From Mucilaginibacter robiniae (lineage in GTDB: Bacteria; Bacteroidota; Bacteroidia; Sphingobacteriales; Sphingobacteriaceae), in NCBI RefSeq assembly GCF_012849215.1, contig NZ_CP051682.1, positions 3,100,001 to 3,164,000 on the forward strand: 64,000 nucleotides of DNA, written 5' to 3'. Both the position numbers and the translations under genes were made by a program. Shown in pieces: positions 55,049-63,979 of the stretch. Numbering within the stretch: the stretch's first letter is position 1; the number at the start of each line of letters is the position of its first letter. Under the pieces are notes generated by a model. It saw only the letters and a list, made by a program, of their open reading frames with translations, made no database searches and was not told the origin of the DNA.

Positions 55049-55103
55049 ATTGTTGCTGCTTTTCTGCCTGAAAACAGGTTACGAGCAATAAGTAACAACA
55101 AAA

Positions 55104-55128
55104 AACGCCCGGCAAGCTGCCGAGCGTT
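55104..55128 (-). terminator. Terminator after atpC
   Basis: Read on the minus strand, AACGCTCGGCA and TGCCGGGCGTT form an 11-bp stem with one mismatch and a three-base loop, followed by TTTTGTTG. It closes the atpD-atpC message before the ilv region. Confidence 0.88.
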
Positions 55129-55151
55129 TATATAAAATTAAGTAATGATGA

Positions 55152-55400
55152 TTAACGGTGAGTGATGCCTTCGGCTAATACAATAACCTTATTGTTGTTG
55201 GCTTCTACTACGCCACCTTTAATCAAGAACACCTCATCTTTACCATTACCACGAACGGTAAGTTTACCATCTTCCAAAGTTGAAATAATGGCGGCGTGGT
55301 TGTTCAAAATCTCGAATGATCCCATGGTGCCGGGCAAGGTAATAGAGTTTACTTCACCTTCGTACACTTTTTTGTCGGGAGTAAGAATTTCTAAAGTCAT
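55152..55400 (-). CDS. atpC: ATP synthase epsilon subunit, short form
   Basis: This 82-residue protein contains only the N-terminal beta-sandwich of the epsilon subunit: MTLEILTPDKKVYEGEVNSI, TLPGTMGSFEILNNHAAIIS and GGVVEANNNKVIVLAE. The C-terminal helical domain of ~50 residues, which in other bacteria inhibits ATP hydrolysis, is missing; short epsilon proteins are known in Bacteroidota. It follows atpD by 86 bases that hold an inverted repeat. Confidence 0.95.
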   Translation of the reverse strand: MTLEILTPDKKVYEGEVNSITLPGTMGSFEILNNHAAIISTLEDGKLTVRGNGKDEVFLIKGGVVEANNNKVIVLAEGITHR

Positions 55401-55403
55401 AGT

Positions 55404-55477
55404 GGGTTAGGAGTTTTGAGTAGCGTGTTGCGGGCTATCAGCCTTTTAAATAACTGGTAACTCGCAACACATAACCC
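55404..55477. repeat. Intercistronic inverted repeat, atpD/atpC
   Basis: Nested arms: GGGTTA (55404-55409) with TAACCC (55472-55477), and GTGTTGCG (55425-55432) with CGCAACAC (55463-55470). The vocabulary (GTTGCGGG, TAACCCGCAA) is that of the repeats beside leuA and leuC. It lies between two subunits made in different proportions (beta and epsilon), without a T-tract on the minus strand. Confidence 0.78.
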
Positions 55478-55486
55478 GCAATGTTT

Positions 55487-57010
<1,524 letters not shown>

Positions 57011-57067
57011 TTAATATGTTTCGATTAAAAATCAGATCAAATTGGCTTATGATAAGATTTCGGACTG

Positions 57068-57075
57068 CAAATTTA
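57068..57075 (-). promoter_or_regulatory. Candidate -7 element of atpD
   Basis: Read on the minus strand the bases are TAAATTTG, a full match to TAnnTTTG, 75 bases upstream of the atpD ATG. No well-placed -33 element was found. Confidence 0.5.
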
Positions 57076-57203
57076 CGTTTTATTACGAATATTTAATTGC
57101 TTAATTACAAGAAATTTAACTAAGCCAAATATCTGTGCGCCTGATGAATTTACTATCTTCGCAAACTTTTTTATAACCTAACATCGTATTAAAGCTGTAT
57201 TTT

Positions 57204-58436
57204 ATGAGAAAACTTTTACTGCTATTATTCATGGCTTCGCCATTTATGGTTTCTGCTCAGGGGTTTCAGGTTAACCTGGCCGGGCAAAAGCAAATTGGTA
57301 TGGGCCATACCGGAACCGGGCTGGTGCAAGACGGAGCTGCTGTTTTTTTCAACCCTGGTGCTGTAGCTATGCTGCCGCAAAATTATGTGCAGGCTGGCAC
57401 TAGTCCGCTGTTATTTAAATCTGTATTTAACGGTACAGGTACTACGAATGAGTATCGTACAGCCAACAAGATAGCTACGCCGTTTGAAGGTTATGCCGTG
57501 TACGGGCCTAAATCAGCTCCTTGGAAGGTAGGTTTGGGCGTTTATACACCCTTCGGTGGGTTAACGGATTGGGGTAGCAACTGGCAGGGTAAGTATGTAT
57601 TGGAGAGCCTGAACCTGAAATCTATTTACTTTCAGCCTACGCTCAGCTATAAAATAACTAATTATTTGAGTATCGGAGCCGGCTTTGTTTACGACCGCGG
57701 TATTGTTGACCTAAAACGTGCTATCCCGCTGGCTGACGCTAATGGACAAGACGGGCAGGCTAAACTGAGCGGTAGTGGCCATGGCTATGGCTGGAATGCC
57801 GGTATCTTTTTAAAACCTTTGGAAAAGCTGAGCATAGGGGTATCTTACCGTTCAAAGGTAACTACTACCATCAGCAAAGGTGATGCTATATTTACAATAC
57901 CATCTTCTTTGCAAGCTATGTTTCCGCAACCAAATACTTTTTATGCCAGCATTCCGCTACCGGCAACTACCTCTGTGGGTTTAGGTTATTATCCGAACAA
58001 GCAGTGGACTATTGCGGCAGATGCTAGCTTTGTGAACTGGAGTGTATATAAATCATTGGATTTTGATTACGCTAACAATACCTCTGTACTGGCTGATACC
58101 CATTCACCACGCGATTATAAAAATGCAGTAAGCCTGCGGGGTGGTGCCGAATATAAAGGAATTAATAACTTAAGTAAATGGGCTATTCGTGCAGGCGGTG
58201 GCTACACTTCGGCAGCAGCACAAGCTGGCTATGTAACCCCAGAAGTGCCTGATGCCAAACGCTACTATTTAACCGCCGGCTTAGGATATAAAGCGGCCAG
58301 CCACCTGGATATTGATTTTTCTTTTGAATACGAGCATTTATTCTCGCGCACCCAAACCAACATGGAATCCAATCTTTCGGGTACTTTTAAATCAAACGTT
58401 TATATACCCGGTATATCCTTAGCCTATCACTGGTAG
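57204..58436 (+). CDS. OMPP1/FadL/TodX-family outer-membrane transporter
   Basis: This 410-residue protein has a signal peptide (MRKLLLLLFMASPFMVSAQG) and the family motif AAVFFNPGAVAMLPQNYVQA, where NPA/NPG marks the N-terminal hatch of FadL-like channels for hydrophobic compounds. It ends in a barrel strand with a closing aromatic (ISLAYHW). The next gene, 21 bases downstream, encodes an SGNH-type lipoprotein, so the two may handle lipids together. Confidence 0.88.
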   Translation: MRKLLLLLFMASPFMVSAQGFQVNLAGQKQIGMGHTGTGLVQDGAAVFFNPGAVAMLPQNYVQAGTSPLLFKSVFNGTGTTNEYRTANKIATPFEGYAVYGPKSAPWKVGLGVYTPFGGLTDWGSNWQGKYVLESLNLKSIYFQPTLSYKITNYLSIGAGFVYDRGIVDLKRAIPLADANGQDGQAKLSGSGHGYGWNAGIFLKPLEKLSIGVSYRSKVTTTISKGDAIFTIPSSLQAMFPQPNTFYASIPLPATTSVGLGYYPNKQWTIAADASFVNWSVYKSLDFDYANNTSVLADTHSPRDYKNAVSLRGGAEYKGINNLSKWAIRAGGGYTSAAAQAGYVTPEVPDAKRYYLTAGLGYKAASHLDIDFSFEYEHLFSRTQTNMESNLSGTFKSNVYIPGISLAYHW

Positions 58437-58457
58437 TATTTCAAAAAACTTACGCGT

Positions 58458-59807
58458 ATGAACAAGCTTAAACATATACTAATACTAACAGCCGGTATAG
58501 CCGGGCTGGCAGCCTGTAAGCCTGAAATTAAAACTCCGGCAGTTAGCAGGGGCTCGGCCGATTTTACCCGGTACATTGCTGTAGGTAACTCTTTAACCTC
58601 AGGCTATGCTGATGGTGGCTTATACCTGGAAGGGCAGTTAAACTCATTTCCTTCCATTATTGCCCAGCAAATGCAACAGGTAGGTGGCGGCGCTTTTGTG
58701 CAGCCTTTGTTTACCGAAGGGCAATCTAATGGTTCGGGTTATCTGAAGCTTACTGGCTTTAATAGCAGTGGCTTGCCCATATTAGACACCGTAAAAGATA
58801 AACTAGCCATTAGGGGTATAGTTTCTGTACCTACCAATGCTACAACCGCCATTAAGGTCACTACTTACACCAAGTACACGGGTGATATTAACAACTATGG
58901 TGTACCCGGTATTAAATTAACTACAGCGTTTTTGGCAGGCTATGGTAACTTGAATGGGTATTATGAACGCATGTTGCCTGGTGAGGCACCTAGTGCTAGC
59001 AACAGTACAGCGTATATTGATTTTGTTACCGCTAAGCCATTTACCTTCTTTTCTAACTTCTTGGGTAACAATGACGCTTTAAGCTATGCTACCAATGGTG
59101 GTGTGGGCGATGTGTTAACCGACAAGAATACTTTTGCTACATTGTATAATCAGGCTATAGCAAAGCTTACAGCTACTGGTGCCAAAGGTGTAGTAGCTAC
59201 TATACCCGATGTAACTGCTATTCCTTACTTTAATGCGGTGACGCCAGCGGCTTTGCTGGCAGGTGTACAAAAATCGGCACCTACGGTTACCTCGCTTTTT
59301 GTAAATGCAAAAAGCAGTGCCGATGCAACCAGTACTACTTATGCGGTTAGAGAATTAACCAATAGCGATTATATGGTACTGACATTCCCGACCGCAAAGT
59401 TAGGTACGCTGGTATCAACACCTTATGGTAATTTACCTTACGGTTTAACGAAGTACACACCTATTGATAACCAATATGTGCTTGACCAGAATGAAGTAGC
59501 TATGACACAGGATTATGTTAACGCCTATAATACTACTATTAAAACTGTGGCGGCATCTAAAAGCTTAGCAGTGTGTGATATTTATAGCTTCTTTAATAGT
59601 ATCAAGAAGAATGGTTTAACTGAAGATGGTATTTTCTTGAATGCCGGTTATATTACCGGTGGTTTGTTTTCGTTGGATGGTGTTCACTTAACGCCACGTG
59701 GCTATGCAGTGGTAGCTAACGAATTCATTAAAGCGATCAATACGCAGTATGGTTCTACTATACCTAAGGTGAGTGTGTCGCAATACCGCGCGGTTAAATT
59801 TCCATGA
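58458..59807 (+). CDS. SGNH/GDSL hydrolase-like lipoprotein
   Basis: This 449-residue protein has a lipoprotein signal (MNKLKHILILTAGIAGLAAC, lipobox LAAC with Cys20). Block I reads YIAVGNSLTSGYADGG with the nucleophile serine, a block III-like FLGNNDALSYA follows near residue 200, and block V is DGVHLTPRGYAVVANEFI with the Asp-His pair. It probably hydrolyses an ester at the outer membrane. It is paired with the FadL-like channel gene. Confidence 0.85.
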   Translation: MNKLKHILILTAGIAGLAACKPEIKTPAVSRGSADFTRYIAVGNSLTSGYADGGLYLEGQLNSFPSIIAQQMQQVGGGAFVQPLFTEGQSNGSGYLKLTGFNSSGLPILDTVKDKLAIRGIVSVPTNATTAIKVTTYTKYTGDINNYGVPGIKLTTAFLAGYGNLNGYYERMLPGEAPSASNSTAYIDFVTAKPFTFFSNFLGNNDALSYATNGGVGDVLTDKNTFATLYNQAIAKLTATGAKGVVATIPDVTAIPYFNAVTPAALLAGVQKSAPTVTSLFVNAKSSADATSTTYAVRELTNSDYMVLTFPTAKLGTLVSTPYGNLPYGLTKYTPIDNQYVLDQNEVAMTQDYVNAYNTTIKTVAASKSLAVCDIYSFFNSIKKNGLTEDGIFLNAGYITGGLFSLDGVHLTPRGYAVVANEFIKAINTQYGSTIPKVSVSQYRAVKFP

Positions 59808-59818
59808 TGAATAAGTAA

Positions 59819-59915
59819 AGTCCGTTAGTTAGGAAGTTGATAGGTCCGTAAGTTATTAGGTTTACGAGAATAGTTTAAAACAAAACTGTTTAACCTGTAT
59901 TCAAACTACCGGACT
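59819..59915. repeat. Inverted repeat with GTCCGTTAGT words between convergent genes
   Basis: AGTCCGTTAGTT (59819-59830) pairs with AACTACCGGACT (59904-59915) with one mismatch. The loop repeats the vocabulary (GGAAGTTGATAGGTCCGTAA at 59832-59851). AAGTCCGTTAGT here is identical to 63491-63502. It may serve as a terminator region for the SGNH lipoprotein and quinone reductase genes. Confidence 0.75.
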
Positions 59916-60894
59916 AAAACTCCAATACAATTTTTCCCATGTGCTCGCTGCTTTCCATAAGCTGATGAGCCTGGGCAGCCTGATGGGCGGGAAAAACCTG
60001 GTGAATAACCGGTTTTATCCGCCCATTTTGCAATAAGGGCCACACCTGTTTTCGTAAAGCAGTTGCTATATCTGCTTTAAAAGCTACATGGCGTGCACGT
60101 AAGGTAGAGCCGGTAATTACCAAACGCTTGCGCATTACTACCGATAAATCAAGCTGCACATCTTTACCTTTCATGGTGTTAATCATTACTAAGCGGCCAT
60201 CTTCGGCTAATGAGTTGATGTTACCCGACATGTAATCGCCGCCAATCATATCCAATATAACATTGACACCTTTACCTTGAGTAAGCTGTTCAATAACTTC
60301 TGCAAAGTTTTCTTGTTTATAGTTGATCGCCTTATCGGCACCTAGCTGTTCGCAAAAACGACATTTTTTATCGCTGCCGGCGGTTACGTACACCGGGCTG
60401 CCTAACGCTTTTGCCAGTTGTATAGCAGTTACTCCAATGCCGCTACTGCCACCATGTACCAGCAAGCTTTCACCGGGTTGTAAGTGGCCGCGTTGAAATA
60501 CGTTGCTCCAAACTGTAAAAAAGGTTTCTGGGAGCGATGCTGCTTCAGCCATGGTCAAATTACCAGGTATGGGCAGGCATTGTCCTTCGGGTGCCGTGCA
60601 GTACTCAGCATAGCCGCCACCACTAATTAATGCGCAAACCCGGTCGCCCGGCTTCCACAAGGTCACACTGCTACCAATAGCTTCAACCACGCCGGCTACC
60701 TCCAATCCGGGTATGTCTTGAGGTGCACCCGGTGGAGGCGGATACACTCCTTTACGCTGAGCTACATCGGGTCGGTTAACACCGGCAGCTTCCACTTTAA
60801 TAAGTACCTCATGAGGACGGGGTACAGGTTGGGGATGTTCCTGAAGCTGCAAAACTTCGGGACCGCCGGGCTGGGTTATTACAATGGCTTTCAT
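59914..60894 (-). CDS. NAD(P)H-quinone oxidoreductase (zinc-free MDR, PIG3-like)
   Basis: This 326-residue protein belongs to the medium-chain dehydrogenase/reductase group. It starts MKAIVITQPGGPEVLQLQEH; the NADPH-binding fold begins at LLVHGGSSGIGVTAIQLAKA and the family segment GVNRPDVAQRKGVYPPPPGA is typical of PIG3/quinone-reductase members. Zinc-binding residues of alcohol dehydrogenases are not evident. A TTG three codons earlier (60903) opens the frame, but ATG 60894 gives the family start. Confidence 0.9.
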   Translation of the reverse strand: MKAIVITQPGGPEVLQLQEHPQPVPRPHEVLIKVEAAGVNRPDVAQRKGVYPPPPGAPQDIPGLEVAGVVEAIGSSVTLWKPGDRVCALISGGGYAEYCTAPEGQCLPIPGNLTMAEAASLPETFFTVWSNVFQRGHLQPGESLLVHGGSSGIGVTAIQLAKALGSPVYVTAGSDKKCRFCEQLGADKAINYKQENFAEVIEQLTQGKGVNVILDMIGGDYMSGNINSLAEDGRLVMINTMKGKDVQLDLSVVMRKRLVITGSTLRARHVAFKADIATALRKQVWPLLQNGRIKPVIHQVFPAHQAAQAHQLMESSEHMGKIVLEF

Positions 60895-60933
60895 GACTAA
60901 CAATAACCCTTGGCTGTTACTTGTGTTTGCTAT

Positions 60934-62118
60934 TTATTGGTTCAGATTACCTTTCGCAGATTTAAACTGTTCCAAGTGGCTAACGGCATTAGTTTCTTCA
61001 TTGGTTCGTTGTATTACGGCATTCTTTTTCCAGAATGCAGCATCGTAGTTCGCCTTCATAAAACGGTCGCGGTCGGTTTGCAGGTGATTAATGGTTACCG
61101 GTTGTAACGTTTGCCTGTTGATAGTGGCATCTTGAGCTATTGCAAACAGTTTGGAAGTATAGTTAAGTTGTCTTAAGCCTATAAAGCCAGCTTTCAAGCT
61201 AGATTTCAAGTTGAATGTCTCATAATCGAGCACGCTGTTGCTATCGGCATCCAACTTATATTGTGAGGTTATTTTTACGTCTTTTACCTTGATATTGAAA
61301 GGGCCTGATGTCGTCATTTTAAAGTTTACTAATGAACCATCTGTTTTTAATACAGCATAGCTTTCAGTATCTACATAGTAATCACCTACAAATGCGGTGT
61401 GCTGATAGCCGTTGTCTTTTAATTCGCAACTAATAATAGCTATCTCGCGGTTGTTGGCTTTAAGGGTGCCTTTTAGTTTGAATTTATATAAGGAGTCTGG
61501 CTTACGATTTACCGGATAGGTAATCAGGCTATTACTTACATAGCCGTTACAGGCTAAGCTTAATGGGGCCATGTTGTTAAAGGTGACCGAGTAATCACCT
61601 TCTAGATAACGGGAGTTGGTGATATTATACTGCGTTAACGACCAATTTTGCCATTGTGCATCCATGAAGCTTTCTGAAAAGAATACAGGATCACCACCTT
61701 CATTAATCAGTTGCCTGAAAAAAGTTTTTAGGTAATAGCTATGTGTCGCATCTTTTTTGGCGCGTGCTGCTACTGCTTTCATGATAGTGAGTGCCGGGTT
61801 GCCTACGGTTACTTCCTGTAACTGTACGCTGAGGGGTTGTAAGGTTATACTTACAGGTTCTTCACTATTTATGGTAGCTTCAGCGCCTTTGTAGCTGATA
61901 TGGCTGACGGTTACTGTAGCAGGCAAAGTTGCTGCATTGATCGAAAAGCTCCCTTGTTCGTTTGTGACAGTGCCTTGTGCCGTTCCTTTAACGCCTACCG
62001 ATACAAACGCTACAGGTTGGCCGGTGCTGGCATCTTTTACAGTGCCTTGTATAACGTGTTGTGCATGGCTTAAGGTAAAACTTAAAAGCAGTATTAAGCA
62101 GGTAATAAGGTTTTTCAT
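60934..62118 (-). CDS. Exported protein with carboxypeptidase-like regulatory domain
   Basis: This 394-residue protein has a signal peptide (MKNLITCLILLLSFTLSHAQ) and then a CarboxypepD_reg-like beta domain (about 21-105: IQGTVKDASTGQPVAFVSVG, GTVTNEQGSFSINAA). The remainder (ALTIMKAVAARAKKDATHSY and on) recalls DUF5686-type envelope proteins but is much shorter. It probably sits in the periplasm or at the outer membrane. The frame opens at 62193; 62118 puts the signal peptide first. Confidence 0.75.
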   Translation of the reverse strand: MKNLITCLILLLSFTLSHAQHVIQGTVKDASTGQPVAFVSVGVKGTAQGTVTNEQGSFSINAATLPATVTVSHISYKGAEATINSEEPVSITLQPLSVQLQEVTVGNPALTIMKAVAARAKKDATHSYYLKTFFRQLINEGGDPVFFSESFMDAQWQNWSLTQYNITNSRYLEGDYSVTFNNMAPLSLACNGYVSNSLITYPVNRKPDSLYKFKLKGTLKANNREIAIISCELKDNGYQHTAFVGDYYVDTESYAVLKTDGSLVNFKMTTSGPFNIKVKDVKITSQYKLDADSNSVLDYETFNLKSSLKAGFIGLRQLNYTSKLFAIAQDATINRQTLQPVTINHLQTDRDRFMKANYDAAFWKKNAVIQRTNEETNAVSHLEQFKSAKGNLNQ

Positions 62119-62178
62119 AATTAGGGGTTTGCAGTAAAAATAAGACAATAGACAAACAAAGTATCTAGGGCTATGCAT

Positions 62179-62186
62179 TATTTTTG
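62179..62186 (+). promoter_or_regulatory. Candidate -7 element of the peroxiredoxin gene
   Basis: TATTTTTG matches TAnnTTTG and ends 17 bases before the ATG at 62204, implying a leader of only about ten bases. No -33 TTTG at standard spacing was found. Confidence 0.5.
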
Positions 62187-62203
62187 CCACCAAAAAAAAT
62201 ACA

Positions 62204-62665
62204 ATGTCTGTACAAGTAGGCCAGCCGGCTCCTCAGTTTACTTTAGTAGCTTCCGATCTGAAAGAAGTATCATTAGCTGATTTTAAAGGTAAAAAAGTAA
62301 TTATTCATTTTTTTCCGCTGGCTTTTACCGGCGTATGCACTACCCAGCTTTGCACCATGCGCGATAGCTTTGGCTTTTATGAAGGCTTAAACGCACAAAT
62401 ATTGGGTATATCAGTAGATTCTCCGTTCGTGTTGGCAAAGTTTAAAGAAGAAAATCAGTATCAATTTCCATTACTGTCTGATTTTAATAAAACGGTTTCA
62501 GCCAGCTTTGGTGCACTATACGATGAGTTTAAGTTTGGTTTGAAAGGTGTATCTAAACGTGCGGCCTTTGTAATTGATGAAGACCAGCAGATAATTTACG
62601 CTGAGGTTTTGGACTCGGCAGGTGATTTGCCTGATTTTGAGGCTATTCAGGAAAAAGTAAAATAA
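62204..62665 (+). CDS. Peroxiredoxin (PrxQ/BCP or AhpE-like)
   Basis: This 153-residue thiol peroxidase has the motif PLAFTGVCTTQLC, with the peroxidatic Cys45 and a second Cys50. The five-residue spacing of the two cysteines is that of PrxQ/BCP enzymes, where the second acts as resolving cysteine; overall sequence also resembles AhpE. It reduces hydrogen or alkyl peroxides in the cytoplasm. It lies divergent from the 60934 gene and upstream of tRNA-Arg. Confidence 0.9.
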   Translation: MSVQVGQPAPQFTLVASDLKEVSLADFKGKKVIIHFFPLAFTGVCTTQLCTMRDSFGFYEGLNAQILGISVDSPFVLAKFKEENQYQFPLLSDFNKTVSASFGALYDEFKFGLKGVSKRAAFVIDEDQQIIYAEVLDSAGDLPDFEAIQEKVK

Positions 62666-62771
62666 ATTTGAAAAAATATTTGAATGGAATGCAGAATAAT
62701 GATACTTTTGCATTCCATTTCGGAGGAAAAGTAAACGAAATAAGTTGAAAGTTTTTCCGAGGTGTCTTACC

Positions 62772-62845
62772 GGACTTGTAGCTTAATTGGATAGAGCATC
62801 TGACTACGGATCAGAAGGTTAGGGGTTCGACTCCCTTCAAGTCCA
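62772..62845 (+). tRNA. tRNA-Arg (anticodon ACG)
   Basis: The cloverleaf is complete: acceptor GGACTTG pairs with CAAGTCC (62838-62844) with discriminator A62845; the anticodon stem TCTGA/TCAGA encloses CTACGGA, so the anticodon is ACG (62806-62808); the T arm holds GGTTCGA. The A34 would be edited to inosine. CCA is not encoded. A terminator-like hairpin follows at 62859. Confidence 0.96.
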
Positions 62846-62858
62846 CTTTTTTAATTAT

Positions 62859-62890
62859 AAAGCCTTTCCGTATTATTGCAGAAAGGCTTT
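62859..62890 (+). terminator. Terminator after tRNA-Arg
   Basis: AAAGCCTTTC (62859-62868) pairs with GAAAGGCTTT (62881-62890) around a 12-base loop; TTAAATTT follows. It ends the tRNA transcript and precedes adk by 21 bases. Confidence 0.8.
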
Positions 62891-62911
62891 TTAAATTTAA
62901 CACCATTAGGG

Positions 62912-63484
62912 ATGCTCAACTTAGTATTATTTGGCCCGCCCGGGGCCGGTAAGGGTACACAATCACAAAAACTAATTGATAAATACAACCTCATCCACCT
63001 ATCTACCGGTGATTTGCTGCGTTACGAAATTGCCCAAGGTACTGTTTTAGGTATACAAGCCAAACAGTTGATGGACCAGGGGATATTAGTACCTGATGAA
63101 GTGGTAATTGGCATGATTAGCAATAAACTGGATAGTAACCCTAATGCTAAAGGTTTTATTTTTGATGGCTTTCCGCGTACAGTAGCACAAGCTACAGCGT
63201 TAGATACCTTACTGCAAGGCAAGCAAACCAGTATATCAGGTATGATTGCTTTAGAAGTAGAAGATGCCGAGTTAGAACAGCGCTTGTTATTGCGCGGTAA
63301 AGATTCAGGTCGACCGGATGATGCTAACCCGGAAGTAATTCAAAAGCGTATTCGCGAGTATAATGAAAAAACCGCTCCGGTAGCCGAATACTACAAACAG
63401 CAAAGTAAATTTAAAAGCATTTATGGCATCGGCTCTATCGAGGAAATCTTCGGGAACTTATGTATAGTGATTGATCAGCTGTAG
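62912..63484 (+). CDS. adk: Adenylate kinase
   Basis: This 190-residue enzyme interconverts AMP + ATP and 2 ADP. The P-loop is LVLFGPPGAGKGTQSQKL, the AMP region LIHLSTGDLLRYEI and GFIFDGFPRTVAQATAL, and the LID is short (LLLRGKDSGRPDDANPEV), without zinc cysteines. The frame opens at 62876 within the terminator region; ATG 62912 is the family start. A four-helix-bundle gene follows after 60 bases with repeat words. Confidence 0.96.
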   Translation: MLNLVLFGPPGAGKGTQSQKLIDKYNLIHLSTGDLLRYEIAQGTVLGIQAKQLMDQGILVPDEVVIGMISNKLDSNPNAKGFIFDGFPRTVAQATALDTLLQGKQTSISGMIALEVEDAELEQRLLLRGKDSGRPDDANPEVIQKRIREYNEKTAPVAEYYKQQSKFKSIYGIGSIEEIFGNLCIVIDQL

Positions 63485-63490
63485 TTTAGA

Positions 63491-63526
63491 AAGTCCGTTA
63501 GTCCATAAGACCGAAAGACCGAAAGT
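63491..63526 (+). repeat. GTCCGTTAGTCC/GACCGAAA repeat words upstream of the four-helix gene
   Basis: AAGTCCGTTAGTCC is followed by AAGACCGAAAGACCGAAAGT, a tandem of GACCGAAA. The first 12 bases equal 59818-59829. The block AAGTCCGT also appears, inverted, on the other side of the gene at 63964-63971, so the gene is flanked by related words in opposite orientation. Confidence 0.7.
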
Positions 63527-63544
63527 ACTAAGTTTATCACAGAG

Positions 63545-63898
63545 ATGAGTTTTAAGTTTGAGCAGCTTTTGGTATGGCAGAAGGCCATAGACTTATCTGC
63601 CGATATCCACAACTTAACTAAATCCTTTCCGAAAGATGAGCTTTACGTTTTAACAAGTCAGATAAAAAGAGCGGCAGATTCTGTTGCTTTAAACATAGCA
63701 GAAGGCTCAACAGGGCAAACTAATGCGGAGTTCAATAAATTTTTGAGCTATGCATTACGCTCTAATATAGAAGTGGTAAGTTGTATATATTTAGCTCAAA
63801 AGAGAAAGTTAATCGTTCAACAGGATTTTGACAAGATATACAATCAATGTAAAGAGATTTTGCTCATGATTAACTCTTTAAGACATTCATTAAAATAA
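63545..63898 (+). CDS. Four-helix-bundle protein (S23/IVP, Avd-like)
   Basis: This 117-residue protein has the family pattern LLVWQKAIDLSADIHNLTKS, then YVLTSQIKRAADSVALNIAEG (shown in part) near residues 34-55. The family (TIGR02436) includes proteins encoded in 23S rRNA intervening sequences and the Avd accessory proteins of diversity-generating retroelements; stand-alone copies like this have no known function. Repeat words on both sides hint at a small mobile or hitch-hiking unit. No reverse transcriptase is seen before the window ends. Confidence 0.88.
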   Translation: MSFKFEQLLVWQKAIDLSADIHNLTKSFPKDELYVLTSQIKRAADSVALNIAEGSTGQTNAEFNKFLSYALRSNIEVVSCIYLAQKRKLIVQQDFDKIYNQCKEILLMINSLRHSLK

Positions 63899-63926
63899 CT
63901 ATAAAGAATATTTACTTAATTTAGTA

Positions 63927-63979
63927 ACTCACGAACTTCCTGACTCGCGGACTCACCCGACTCACGGACTTCCTAACTC
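63927..63979 (+). repeat. Degenerate direct repeats downstream of the four-helix gene
   Basis: ACTCACGAACTTCCTGACTC (63927-63946) and ACTCACGGACTTCCTAACTC (63960-63979) are 20-base copies with two differences; between them GCGGACTCACCCG repeats the same words. In reverse complement they read AGTCCGTGAGT-like, matching the vocabulary on the gene's left flank. Confidence 0.8.

Larger units (their letters stand above)
54717..55151. other. Upstream region of the ilv-leu operon
   Basis: No gene is recognised in these 435 bases. They hold a 17-bp AT-only inverted repeat (54918-54934 with 54942-54958), a palindrome TACCAA/TTGGTA (55001-55020), a 16-base perfect palindrome at 55033-55048 and the atpC terminator (55104-55128). 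On the minus strand an 11-codon frame begins at ATG in the AT-rich repeat's loop (MILKLYSFYNY), a weak leader-peptide candidate. No exact TAnnTTTG was found on the minus strand; TAAACTTTG at 55012-55004 is the nearest match. Confidence 0.5.

Noticed and set aside
54717..55080. T-box riboswitch before ilvD
   Set aside because: No T-box-like conserved core or terminator pair could be recognised in the minus-strand leader.
63927..63979. Direct repeats as a CRISPR fragment
   Set aside because: Repeats are degenerate, spacing is irregular, there are only two long copies and no cas genes.
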